DNA of 45,476 bases from Armatimonadota bacterium (GTDB lineage: Bacteria > Vulcanimicrobiota > Xenobia > RGZZ01): the NCBI GenBank assembly GCA_016868975.1, contig VGFD01000002.1:1-45476 (forward strand). The letters are read 5' to 3'. This document shows, piece by piece, positions 26,277 to 34,160 of the stretch. The translations under genes were made by a program, and so were the position numbers. The notes below the pieces were generated by a model. The model searched no databases and was not told the origin of the DNA. It saw only the letters and a list, made by a program, of their open reading frames with translations. Within the stretch, counting starts at the first letter, position 1. The number at the start of each line of letters is the position of its first letter.

Positions 26277-26306
26277 CTGACTTTTCGGTATGGCTTATAG
26301 TATGAT
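26277..26306 (+). promoter_or_regulatory. Putative promoter of the second GspF gene
   Basis: CTGACT (26277-26282), 18 bp, then TATGAT (26301-26306). The TTG start codon at 26316 follows nine bases after the -10, so the message would be nearly leaderless; no Shine-Dalgarno site is seen. This fits the intergenic location between divergent genes. Confidence 0.45.
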
Positions 26307-26315
26307 CAAGCCGAA

Positions 26316-27947
26316 TTGCCGACTTTTCAGGTAAAAGCGTTTCGGCTGGACGGGTCGGCCGTCCAGATGCAGATCACCGCGCGGGACAACATGGAGGCTT
26401 ACGCCACACTGGAGGCGCAGGGCCTGACTCGCATTCGCCTTCAGGAGGCCGAGCCGGCCAGCGGGACACCGTCCCTGTCCGAACTTCGGCGGGCGCGCGC
26501 GGGGGCGGAGTCGGTGGATGCCACGGTCACTGATTCGCCCGATACCTGGCCGACGCCGACCCGGGCCAATCGCCTGCAGGTGGACAAGAGCGGGGAGTCG
26601 CTGGTGGTCCGTAAGCCGAACGAGCCGCTGGTCACCCGGCAGATGCCGGGGGTCAGTGAGCCGAACGAGCCGCTGGTCACGCAGCAAATGCCGGCCGCGA
26701 AGAACCCGGACCGACCGGCCGAGTCGGTCCCGCGGCGCACGGTGTCCGCGCGGACCACCCGCGAGATGCCCGCCGAGCCGCGCACCCGCGGTCTGGCCGT
26801 GGTGGACGAGCCGCTGGAACGCTCCGAGCCTGCCCGGCCTCGTGCCGACGAAGAGCCGCCCAGCATCTGGAAGCCGCGCCCGCACAAGCCGGTGGACCCG
26901 CGCAAGCGCGCCATGCCGGCCGTGGACCGCATGAATTTCTTCAGCAGCCTGTCCGCCATGCTGAGCGCCGGAATTCCCCTGATGCGCGGCGTGCGCTCGC
27001 TGCAAGAGCAATATTCCGATCCGGTGTCGGCGGCGACCATGACCCACCTGGCGACCACGGTGGCGCAGGGGAAATCCCTGTCGACGGCCATGGCGGGGCT
27101 TCCGCTCACCTTTTCCAAGCTGCAGGTGGGCTCGGTGCGGGGGGCGGAGAACGCCGGAAATCTTCCCAGCGTGCTCGGCCGCCTGCACCGCTACGACGAG
27201 CGGACCCTCTCGCTGCGGCGCGAGGTGCAGTCGCACATGAGCTATCCCATCATGGTGTTCGGCTGCGCGCTGGTGTTGATTCTCTTTGTGGGCCGATTTT
27301 TGTTGACGGGAATGCTGCCGGTGCTCGAGCAGGCGCGGGTGAAAATCAATTTCACGACCTCGGTGGCGATTTCCATCGCGCGCGCGCTGGAGCATCCGCT
27401 GGTACTGCTGCTCTGCGTGGCGGCCGTGGCGGCGGGTGTCTGGCAGTTGATGCGCTGGCTCAAGACCCAGAGGGGCGCCTTGATCCGCGACCGCTTTCTC
27501 ATGGAGGCCCCGCTGCTCCGCGGTCCGCTGCGCAAGGTGGAGACGGTGCGCGCCTGCGAGTCGCTTGCCACGCTGTACGGCAGCGGCATGACGATTTTGC
27601 AGTGCCTGGAGGCCGTGCAGTCGTCGTCGGACAACACGGTGGTGCGCATGGCGCTGGCCAGCGTGGTGGAGGACGTCCGCGAGGGGCGCTCGCTGGCCCA
27701 GTCCCTGCAGCGCACCGGATTTTTCGACAAGACGGTGGTGCAGCTGGTCTACGTGGGCGAGGAAACCGGCAATCTCGACATGGCGTTCACCAAGATCGCG
27801 CAGTACAACGATCTCGAGGTCCGCACCGCGCTGGATCAATTTACCGCCGCAATCGAGCCGGTGATGATGGTAATTCTGGGGGTGACCGTGGGCATCATCG
27901 CGCTGATGGCGTTCGCTCCGCTGTTCCAGGTTCTGCAGACGCTGTAG
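26316..27947 (+). CDS. GspF/PilC-like platform protein with long disordered insert
   Basis: A 543-residue platform protein of a type II secretion/type IV pilus system. Residues 1-50 (LPTFQVKAFRLDGSAV..., TTG start) form the usual cytoplasmic N-terminal domain. It is followed by about 150 residues of Pro/Arg/Glu-rich, probably disordered sequence containing a duplicated EPNEPLVT motif. Two T2SSF repeats follow: MNFFSSLSAMLSAGIPLMRG with membrane helices, and VRACESLATLYGSGMTILQC with YVGEETGNLDMAF and terminal helices. All key segments are intact. The long linker is unusual for the family. It is paralogous to the frameshifted gene at 23221. The paired ATPase gene is not in the window. Confidence 0.9.
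   Translation: MPTFQVKAFRLDGSAVQMQITARDNMEAYATLEAQGLTRIRLQEAEPASGTPSLSELRRARAGAESVDATVTDSPDTWPTPTRANRLQVDKSGESLVVRKPNEPLVTRQMPGVSEPNEPLVTQQMPAAKNPDRPAESVPRRTVSARTTREMPAEPRTRGLAVVDEPLERSEPARPRADEEPPSIWKPRPHKPVDPRKRAMPAVDRMNFFSSLSAMLSAGIPLMRGVRSLQEQYSDPVSAATMTHLATTVAQGKSLSTAMAGLPLTFSKLQVGSVRGAENAGNLPSVLGRLHRYDERTLSLRREVQSHMSYPIMVFGCALVLILFVGRFLLTGMLPVLEQARVKINFTTSVAISIARALEHPLVLLLCVAAVAAGVWQLMRWLKTQRGALIRDRFLMEAPLLRGPLRKVETVRACESLATLYGSGMTILQCLEAVQSSSDNTVVRMALASVVEDVREGRSLAQSLQRTGFFDKTVVQLVYVGEETGNLDMAFTKIAQYNDLEVRTALDQFTAAIEPVMMVILGVTVGIIALMAFAPLFQVLQTL
26614..26680 (+). repeat. 22-bp direct repeat, 45-bp period, in the GspF linker
   Basis: A 22-base sequence beginning AGCCGAACGAGCCGCTGG occurs identically at 26614-26635 and 26659-26680. 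It encodes the duplicated EPNEPLVT/PNEPLVT motif in the disordered linker. The 45-base spacing keeps the frame, so it is probably an in-frame duplication within the gene rather than a separate element. Confidence 0.8.
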
Positions 27948-28000
27948 GAAGAGGTGACACCCCCCGGTGTCGCCAACTATTGCCCAGGAGGCCGATTTCG

Positions 28001-28636
28001 ATGAGTTTCCGAACCGTTCCGCAGAGTCGCCCGGTGGCCCGCGGCCCAAAGGGAGTGGCCGCCCTGTTTCCGCGTCAGGGCGAGTGGACCGAGGCGGACT
28101 ATCTCTCCCTTCCCGAGTCGTCACGCATTGTAGAGCTATCAAATCAAAGGCTGGTGATTCCCGACTTACCAGGCGATCGTCATCAAAATGCCGTCGTGGA
28201 ACTCGTTGCCGCCATCCGCGATTTTGTGAAACAGCGGGATCTCGGGTACGTTCGCGTGGCGCCCATGCGGGTCCGACTGTGGCCGGGCAAATTTCGCGAG
28301 CCCGACATCCTGTTTCTCACAAAGGCGCACCGAGACAGGCGCGGAGAGGAATTCTGGGGAGTGCCTGACCTCGTGGTGGAAGTCTTGTCGCCGCGTACTG
28401 AACGTTCCAGCGGAACAGAGCAGGTGGACCGCCGGGAGAAATTTCGCGAATACCAGAAGGCGGGTGTGAGCGAGTACTGGCTGGTGGATTTGAAGCTCGC
28501 CTGCATTGAGATTTTTGTCCTGCGCGACGGCATTTACGAGCTTCTAGGCAAGTGGGGAGAAACCGAGACGCTGCGCTCCGAGTTGCTCGCCGGCTTTACC
28601 ATTGACGTTGCGGGAATTGTCTGTGCGCCCGATTGA
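28001..28636 (+). CDS. Uma2-family (DUF820) putative restriction endonuclease
   Basis: A 211-residue protein of the Uma2/DUF820 family, a PD-(D/E)XK nuclease fold common in cyanobacteria and some soil phyla, often in many copies. The catalytic pattern is visible: PDILF, then PDLVVEVLSP and KFREYQKAGVSEYWLVD near the C-terminus. ATG 28001 is preceded by AGGAGG nine bases upstream. The cellular role is not established; it is usually not linked to a methylase. It lies between the GspF gene and Tex, convergent with Tex and separated by only three bases. Confidence 0.9.
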   Translation: MSFRTVPQSRPVARGPKGVAALFPRQGEWTEADYLSLPESSRIVELSNQRLVIPDLPGDRHQNAVVELVAAIRDFVKQRDLGYVRVAPMRVRLWPGKFREPDILFLTKAHRDRRGEEFWGVPDLVVEVLSPRTERSSGTEQVDRREKFREYQKAGVSEYWLVDLKLACIEIFVLRDGIYELLGKWGETETLRSELLAGFTIDVAGIVCAPD

Positions 28637-28639
28637 GAC

Positions 28640-30709
28640 TCACACGGGGTCGACCGGGATCGACAGTGAGATCCTTCCGCGGTCCACCTCCACGGCCACG
28701 ATCTCCACCTCGATGACCTCCCCTACGGAGAGGCTCTGCCCGTGGGGAATTCTCGTGCGGTGCACGAGGCCGTCCTGCTTGACGCCGATGTCCACGAAGG
28801 CGCCGAAGTCGACGACGTTGCGCACCGTGCCGCGCAGTTGCATCCCCACCCGGAGATCCGAAGCGGACAACACGTCGCGGCGCAGCAGTGGGCCCGGCAC
28901 GTCCTCGCGGGGATCGCGGCCGGGACGGGCGAGTTGTTCGAGGATGTCGCGCAGCGTGGGCACGCCGCAGCCCAGCACGGCGGCCAGATCCTCCGCGCGC
29001 TGGCCGGTGGGGCGTTTCATCACCTCGCGCGCCACCGCGTAGCTCTCCGGATGAATCGCGGTGTTGTCGAGCGGCTCCTTGCCTCCGCGCACGCGCAAGA
29101 ATCCAGCCGCCTGCTCGAACGCTTTGGGCCCCAGCCCGGCTACCCCCAGAAGGGTTTGGCGGCTGTTAAAAGGGCCGTTTTTATTCCGATGGGCCACGAT
29201 TTTCTCGGCTAATTTCGGACCCACGCCCGCCACGTGGGTGAGCAGGGCGGGGGAGGCCGTGTTCACCTCCACCCCGACGCGGTTCACCACGCTCTCCACC
29301 ACGCCGTCCAGCGCTTTCTTCAGGTTGCCCTGCTCGAGGTCGTGCTGGTACAACCCCACGCCGATCGACTGCGGATCGATTTTCACCAGTTCGGCCAGCG
29401 GATCTTGCACCCGCCGCGCGATCGACACCGCGCCCCGCATGCTCACATCGAGGTCCGGCAATTCCGCGCGGGCCAGCGGGCTTGCCGAGTACACGCTGGC
29501 CCCGGCTTCGTTCACCATTAAATAGTGCACCTTTGGAAAATCCGCCAGCAGTGCCGCGACGAGCGATTCTGTTTCCCGCGACGCCGTTCCGTTGCCGATG
29601 GCCAGCAGCGTGCCGTGGTGACGCCGCAGCAGGCCGGCCAGTGTCTGCAGCGCATCCTCGCGGCGATTTTGCGGGGGATGTGGATACATCGTGGCGGTGT
29701 CGAGCACCTTGCCGGTGGGATCTACCACCGCGACCTTGCAGCCGGTGCGAAACCCTGGATCGACGCCCAGCACCACCTGCCCGCCCAGCGGCGGCTGGCC
29801 GAGCAGCGCCCGCAGATTCTCCCCGAACACCGCGATCGCATGGGCCTGCGCATGCTCGGTGAGCGCGCGGCGCACGTCGCGCTCAATGGCGGGCAACAGC
29901 AGGCGGTCGGCCGCGTCCTCGACGGCGAGGCGCAGTTGCTCGCTCCAGGGGGATCGCGTGTCGGGCCGGAAGTCGGCCGCAATGGCGTCGCGCCAGTCGC
30001 GCTCGGGGACCACGATCTTCACGCGCAGCACCTTCTCCGCCTCGCCGCGGTCCATCGCCAGGATTTGATGGGGTCGCAGGCGCGAGACGCCCGCGTTGAA
30101 GGAATAGTAGTCGCGGAAGACCTGTCGCTCGTCCTCGGACCTGGGCGCGCGCGCGCATTCGATCGACGCGAAGCGGAGCGCCTTGTCCCGCAGCCTGCCG
30201 CGCACGTCGGGATGGTCGGCGATGATCTCCGCCACGATGTCGCGGGCCCCGGCCAGCGCGGCGTCGCTGTCCGCGACCTCGTCGCCCAGGTAGCGCCGGG
30301 CGGCCTCCGCGGGTCGGCTGTTGGGCGGCTGTTCGATTATCTGGCGGGCCAGCGGCTCCAGCCCGCGCTCCCGGGCCACCGTGGCGCGCGAGCGGCGCTT
30401 CGGCCGGTACGGCGCGTACAGATCCTCCAGCGCGGTGAGCGTCTCCGCTTCGTGAAGGCGCTTGCGGAGCGCGTCGCTGAGCTTTCCCTGCTCTTCGACG
30501 GAGGCTTCGATGGCGGCGCGCCGCTGTTCGAGCGCGCGCAGTTGCCCGATGCGGTCGATGACCTTGCGCAATTGCTCCTCGTCGAGCCCGCCGGTCGCCT
30601 CCTTGCGGTAGCGCGCGATGAAGGGCAGGGTGTTTCCGGCGTCAAGCAGGTCGGCGGTGGCGGCCACCTGCTGCGGGCGAACGTTCAGCTCTCGGGCGAT
30701 GCGGTCCAT
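28640..30709 (-). CDS. tex: Tex-family transcription accessory protein
   Basis: A 689-residue Tex/YhgF homologue that binds nucleic acid and is implicated in transcription. Domains in order: an N-terminal helical Tex domain (RPQQVAATADLLDAGNTLPF); a YqgF RNase H-like domain near residue 305 (LGVDPGFRTGCKVAVVD); helix-hairpin-helix motifs near 475-515 (VGPKLAEKIVAHRNKNG); and an S1 RNA-binding domain near 620-655 (GTVRNVVDFGAFVDIGVKQD). It is somewhat shorter than the E. coli protein (about 770 residues) but has every expected domain, and ends shortly after the S1 domain. It is divergent from the unknown gene at 30753. Confidence 0.95.
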   Translation of the reverse strand: MDRIARELNVRPQQVAATADLLDAGNTLPFIARYRKEATGGLDEEQLRKVIDRIGQLRALEQRRAAIEASVEEQGKLSDALRKRLHEAETLTALEDLYAPYRPKRRSRATVARERGLEPLARQIIEQPPNSRPAEAARRYLGDEVADSDAALAGARDIVAEIIADHPDVRGRLRDKALRFASIECARAPRSEDERQVFRDYYSFNAGVSRLRPHQILAMDRGEAEKVLRVKIVVPERDWRDAIAADFRPDTRSPWSEQLRLAVEDAADRLLLPAIERDVRRALTEHAQAHAIAVFGENLRALLGQPPLGGQVVLGVDPGFRTGCKVAVVDPTGKVLDTATMYPHPPQNRREDALQTLAGLLRRHHGTLLAIGNGTASRETESLVAALLADFPKVHYLMVNEAGASVYSASPLARAELPDLDVSMRGAVSIARRVQDPLAELVKIDPQSIGVGLYQHDLEQGNLKKALDGVVESVVNRVGVEVNTASPALLTHVAGVGPKLAEKIVAHRNKNGPFNSRQTLLGVAGLGPKAFEQAAGFLRVRGGKEPLDNTAIHPESYAVAREVMKRPTGQRAEDLAAVLGCGVPTLRDILEQLARPGRDPREDVPGPLLRRDVLSASDLRVGMQLRGTVRNVVDFGAFVDIGVKQDGLVHRTRIPHGQSLSVGEVIEVEIVAVEVDRGRISLSIPVDPV

Positions 30710-30752
30710 GCTTTGAGGTTTTTTTCAGACGTTTGCGGTACCCTGCTCCTTG

Positions 30753-31304
30753 ATGGACGCTATCGGCAATCAAAGAATCACTGCCCGCCTGAACGTGGCG
30801 AACGCCTTTGCCACGCGGGGCGGCTTTCCCACCGCTCCCGACCTGGGCGGCTTCGTCAGCCTTGCGGACACGGTGTGGCTTACCCCGCCGCCCGCGATGC
30901 CGATGTCCGACGCCGACCTGAACGCCTTCCTGAGCAAGATGCGCGAGATGAAGCAGCAGGCGCTGCGCGACCGCGCGCTGCGCGGCGGCTCGCCCGGCGG
31001 GCCGGTCAACCCGGAGAAGGACAAGGAGAAGCAGGGTCCGCTCGACGTGAAGGCCCACGGATACTACGAGGGCGACAAGTTGATCGCGGTGCGCGAGATC
31101 CGCGTGTTCGAAGTGGGAAATTATCGCAAGCGAACTTACAACACGTTCCCCGGCGGCTGGCCGGACAACTCGCTGCGCATGGACAACGCGCGGGTTGGAA
31201 AAACCTACCGCGTGAAAGTGACCTGGGAGAACGGGACTAGCCAGGAAAAAGACGTTGCCATGGATTCTCCCAACGGCACCAGCGTCGACGTCTGGAAATA
31301 CTGA
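30753..31304 (+). CDS. Hypothetical protein with C-terminal beta domain
   Basis: A 183-residue protein I do not recognise. The TTG at 30750 and ATG at 30753 are both possible starts; no Shine-Dalgarno site is evident. The middle is helical and Lys/Gln-rich (LNAFLSKMREMKQQALRDR), possibly a coiled coil. The last 90 residues are beta-rich (GKTYRVKVTWENGTSQEKDV) and resemble in pattern the C-terminal domain of the EF-hand protein at 4315-5262. No signal peptide is present. It is convergent with the PilZ gene. Confidence 0.7.
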   Translation: MDAIGNQRITARLNVANAFATRGGFPTAPDLGGFVSLADTVWLTPPPAMPMSDADLNAFLSKMREMKQQALRDRALRGGSPGGPVNPEKDKEKQGPLDVKAHGYYEGDKLIAVREIRVFEVGNYRKRTYNTFPGGWPDNSLRMDNARVGKTYRVKVTWENGTSQEKDVAMDSPNGTSVDVWKY

Positions 31305-31313
31305 TCGCGCCAA

Positions 31314-31688
31314 TCAGGTTTCGGAATCGCTGCGGTTGCGCTGAATGAACTCCGCCCAGCGCTTTTCAATTTCTGGGGACAGCTCGTTGAATTGCAGGCC
31401 GCCCACAAATTGACGCTCGCCTTCAGTGTTGAGCCACACCACATGGCCGTGCATGGAAACCGGCTTTGACTCCGGCGACAGCACCACGAAGAGCGTGACT
31501 TCCTCGTTGACGTACACCGGGTGCTGGCTGACGAAGCGCATCCCGCCAACGCTGACATCGTCGGTGAAAATGTTGAAGTCCTCGCCGCGCTGGCGACACA
31601 CCACGCCGAGAATCATGCGGATCCGCTCGAACTCCCGCTGCTCGGAAACCTCAGTGGTGGGCTCCTCCTGGCGCCGGAACCACTTCAT
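31314..31688 (-). CDS. PilZ-domain protein
   Basis: A 124-residue protein with a single PilZ domain, the c-di-GMP receptor fold. The N-terminal binding motif is visible as REFERIRM (RxxxR), followed by FTDDVSVGGMRF (the D/NxSxxG motif) and later VVWLNTEGERQFVGGLQF. Both ligand-contacting elements are intact, so c-di-GMP binding is likely. It starts one base after the small gene upstream ends, suggesting cotranscription. PilZ proteins commonly govern pili and motility, so a link to the window's prepilin clusters is possible but unproven. Confidence 0.85.
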   Translation of the reverse strand: MKWFRRQEEPTTEVSEQREFERIRMILGVVCRQRGEDFNIFTDDVSVGGMRFVSQHPVYVNEEVTLFVVLSPESKPVSMHGHVVWLNTEGERQFVGGLQFNELSPEIEKRWAEFIQRNRSDSET

Positions 31689-31689
31689 C

Positions 31690-31983
31690 TCACACGCTTG
31701 CCTCCTTGAAGTGCTTTACGAACAAATAGTCCTTTTCGAGATACTCGCGCGCGGCCTCGATAAGGGCCTCGTTGGTGATGCGGTCGTCCACCGCGATGAC
31801 CGCCGCGAAGATGGCGGAGCGATCCAGGTAGCGGCCCCTGGTTTCCTCATCGCGGGCCAGTTCCTCGACGCGTGTCTTGATGTTGCGCAGCACTTCCTTC
31901 TCTTCGGGGGACACCGAGGCCATGCACTGACCGAGCCGCTCTCCGGCGGTTTCCAGCTCGTTCTGGTACGGATTCTCTGACAT
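31690..31983 (-). CDS. Small hypothetical protein
   Basis: A 97-residue protein, MSENPYQNELETAGERLGQC..., highly helical and charged, with no membrane segment. ATG 31983 is preceded by AGAGGAG six bases upstream, so the longer open frame is discarded. It overlaps nothing and precedes the PilZ gene by one base. I do not recognise a family. The helical character and the operon link to PilZ suggest an adaptor, but this is inference. Confidence 0.7.
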   Translation of the reverse strand: MSENPYQNELETAGERLGQCMASVSPEEKEVLRNIKTRVEELARDEETRGRYLDRSAIFAAVIAVDDRITNEALIEAAREYLEKDYLFVKHFKEASV

Positions 31984-32045
31984 GCTGCGCTCCTCTCGTG
32001 GTGGGGCTGACGGCTTCCCGCTGGGGAGCCGCGTTCGGCCCCTGT

Positions 32046-32891
32046 TCAACGCCGCGCCGAAGGTTCCCCCCACTGCGGCGCGCCGGGCGGCGGCACCCGA
32101 CAGGCCGGGGGATAGTCCACGCGCACCAGACACAGTCCCTGGGGGGGCGCGGGCGCCGACGCCTGCCGCGCGTCGCGTCCGCGTAGCACGCGCGCCGCGG
32201 TGCCCGGGGGACGCCGCCCGGCCGCGACGTCCACCAGCGTGGCCACCAGCATCCGCACCATGCGGGGAAGAAACGCGTCCGCCTCGATCTCGAGATGCCA
32301 CAGGGGCAGGCGCTCGACGAGGTACGACGGGGATGCCGCCCCCGGCGCGAGCCGCCGCCATTCGAGCCGGTGGATGGTCCGGAAGTAGTGCTTGAGGTCC
32401 TCCCCGCCGCTGCAAAACGCGCGGAAGTCGCGCCGGCCCAGGAGCGCGGCCCCCTCACTTTGCAGCAGGTCGAAGTCAATCTCGCGGGAATAGTGCCACG
32501 CGCGCTGGGCCACCACGGGCCGTGGGGTGGCAGCCACCAGCAGGTGATACTGGTAGGTGCGGCGCGAGGCGCTGTGCCGCGCGTGGAACCAGGGCGGCGC
32601 TTCCCAGGCGTGGCGCACCCCGATGCGCCCGTGCGCGTTCCGCACCAGGGCGCGCACCAGCGTGTCCAGGGGGCGCGCGGACTCGGTCCGCACGTGCACC
32701 ACCTGTCCGGTGGCGTGCACCCCCGCGTCGGTGCGCCCGGCGCACACCACGGTGACCGGCTCGTCGAGCACCTCCGAGCAGATGTCCTCCAGCAGGCCCT
32801 GCACGGTGGGGATGGCGGGGTCCTTCTGGCGCTGGTAGCCGAGAAATCCGCCGCCGTCGTACTCGATCCGCATGGCGATGCGGCGGGTCAC
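32046..32891 (-). CDS. truA: tRNA pseudouridine synthase A
   Basis: A 281-residue TruA, which isomerises uridines 38-40 of tRNA. The catalytic motif AGRTDAGVHATGQVVH contains the nucleophilic Asp. The segments YDGGGFLGYQRQ, HARHSASRRTYQYHL and FLPRMVRMLVATLVDVAAGR are diagnostic. The GTG at 32891 overlaps the ecfT stop by four bases (GTGA); an ATG at 32873 is an alternative. The long in-frame extension through ecfT is an artefact of GC content. The conserved ecfT-truA adjacency is known from many genomes. Confidence 0.95.
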   Translation of the reverse strand: MTRRIAMRIEYDGGGFLGYQRQKDPAIPTVQGLLEDICSEVLDEPVTVVCAGRTDAGVHATGQVVHVRTESARPLDTLVRALVRNAHGRIGVRHAWEAPPWFHARHSASRRTYQYHLLVAATPRPVVAQRAWHYSREIDFDLLQSEGAALLGRRDFRAFCSGGEDLKHYFRTIHRLEWRRLAPGAASPSYLVERLPLWHLEIEADAFLPRMVRMLVATLVDVAAGRRPPGTAARVLRGRDARQASAPAPPQGLCLVRVDYPPACRVPPPGAPQWGEPSARR

Positions 32892-33688
32892 GGGAGCCAC
32901 GGCGTTCCGGCCAGCAGCAATCCCCCGAGCAGCAGCGCGAGGACGTCGGTCCAGCGGAACTCCAGGCCCACCATGCGGGTGCGTCGGACGCCGCCGCGGT
33001 AGCAGCGCGCCTCCATGGCGACGGCGAGATCCTCGGCCGCGCCGAACGCCTGCACGAAGAGGGGGACCAGTACCGGGACAAGCACCCGCGCGCGGCCCAG
33101 CGGCCCGCCCTGGTCGAAGCGGGCGCCGCGGGCCATCTGCGCCTTGATGATGCGCTCGGCGCACTCCACCAGCGTCGGGATGAAGCGCAGCGCGATGCTG
33201 GTCATCATCGCGAGCTCGGTGGTCGGCACGCGCAGGATGCGCAACGGGGCCAGCAGTTTTTCCAGCGCGTCCGTCATGCGAATGGGGGAGGTGGTCAGGG
33301 TGAACAGCGAGGTGAGCAGCATCAACAGCGAAAGGCGGGCGGCCATGAGGCCGGCCTGGGACACGCCGTCCTGGGTGACGCGCAGCGGTCCCAGGGCATA
33401 GAGGAGCGGACCGCCGCGGACCAGCAGCATGTTGAACGCCACGGTGATGGCCAGCAGCATCGCGATGGCCCGCAACCCGCCCAGGAAATAGCGCGGCGTG
33501 AGCCCGGCGGCGAGCGCTCCGGCCACGCACCAGACGAGCATGGCGGCGAGAGACGCCGGGCGGCTCACGTTGAAAGTGACCACCATCGCCGCCACCAGCA
33601 GAAATATCTTGGTGCGTGGATCGAGCCGATGCACGGGACTGTCGCCCGGCACGAACTGACCCACGGTCACGTGCCGCATCAGTTCCAC
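32888..33688 (-). CDS. ecfT: EcfT/CbiQ-family energy-coupling factor transmembrane protein
   Basis: A 266-residue membrane scaffold of an ECF vitamin/metal transporter, with about six hydrophobic segments (KIFLLVAAMVVTFNV, LLMLLTSLFTLTTS, VLALLLGGLLLAG). The family's two Ala-Arg-Gly coupling motifs are present as AQMARGARF and AMEARCYRGG, which contact the ATPases. The GTG start at 33688 has GAAAGG eight bases upstream. The usual partner ATPase genes ecfA1/ecfA2 are absent immediately upstream, where a divergent glyoxalase remnant lies, so it is an orphan in this window. It is coupled to truA downstream. Confidence 0.93.
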   Translation of the reverse strand: MELMRHVTVGQFVPGDSPVHRLDPRTKIFLLVAAMVVTFNVSRPASLAAMLVWCVAGALAAGLTPRYFLGGLRAIAMLLAITVAFNMLLVRGGPLLYALGPLRVTQDGVSQAGLMAARLSLLMLLTSLFTLTTSPIRMTDALEKLLAPLRILRVPTTELAMMTSIALRFIPTLVECAERIIKAQMARGARFDQGGPLGRARVLVPVLVPLFVQAFGAAEDLAVAMEARCYRGGVRRTRMVGLEFRWTDVLALLLGGLLLAGTPWLP

Positions 33689-33764
33689 GGCGGCAGCCTT
33701 TCAACGAACCTTCGCCGCTTTCCTCATGCCGTGCTACATTGTTTCTTCTGTGGAGGTTTGAGCC

Positions 33765-34119
33765 GTGAAACTGGATCATCTGCACCTGCACTCCGCCGAT
33801 CTTGGCGCAGCCCAGGGGTTCTACGAGAAATGGTTTGGCTTCCGGAAGTGCCCCCACGAAGAGCCGATGCTTTCCTGAAGAATCCGGACGGATTCTTGCT
33901 GGCAATATTTCCCACCGAGGCTGGCGAGCGGCCGATTCCGGACTGGTTTCACTTCGGGTTTTCGCTGCCGTCGGGCGCGCAGGTCGAGGCGCTTTACGAC
34001 GAAATGAGGGCGGCTGGCGTGAAATCACCAGCCGCGGCCTGATGCGCTTCGATGACGCCGTCACGTTCTACTGTATGGATCCCGACGGCCACAAGGTCGA
34101 AGTGCGCTGGGAGGCCTAG
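33765..34119 (+). pseudogene. Glyoxalase/VOC-family protein, two frameshifts
   Basis: A small VOC-superfamily protein. GTG 33765 after GTGGAGG starts MKLDHLHLHSADLGAAQGFY, a typical first VOC strand with metal-binding His. This frame ends at a TGA at 33876. The next segment (DAFLKNPDGFLLAIFPTEAG) lies one base out of frame, and the last (EITSRGLMRFDDAVTFYC and DPDGHKVEVRWEA) a further base out. Both shifts can be repaired by restoring one base (one near 33845-33865, the second near 34018-34024), giving a protein of about 118 residues. This is either decay or consensus error. Confidence 0.75.
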
Positions 34120-34160
34120 TCACGGGTGGCCGCCTGCGGTTTATCTCCAGCGTAGGGCTC

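Noticed and set aside
14354-28000. Prophage or contractile injection system
   Set aside because: No capsid, tail, sheath, spike or integrase motif was seen. The recurring features are prepilin and GspF families.
26295-28142. A 615-codon minus-strand open frame opposite the GspF gene
   Set aside because: It is Arg/His/Gln-rich and low-complexity, typical of the antisense frame of GC-rich coding sequence, while the plus strand encodes an intact platform protein.
32046-34064. A 672-codon minus-strand open frame covering truA and all of ecfT
   Set aside because: Only its C-terminal part encodes TruA. The upstream part is an out-of-frame reading of ecfT, which has its own conserved product; the TruA start is set by the GTGA overlap at 32891.
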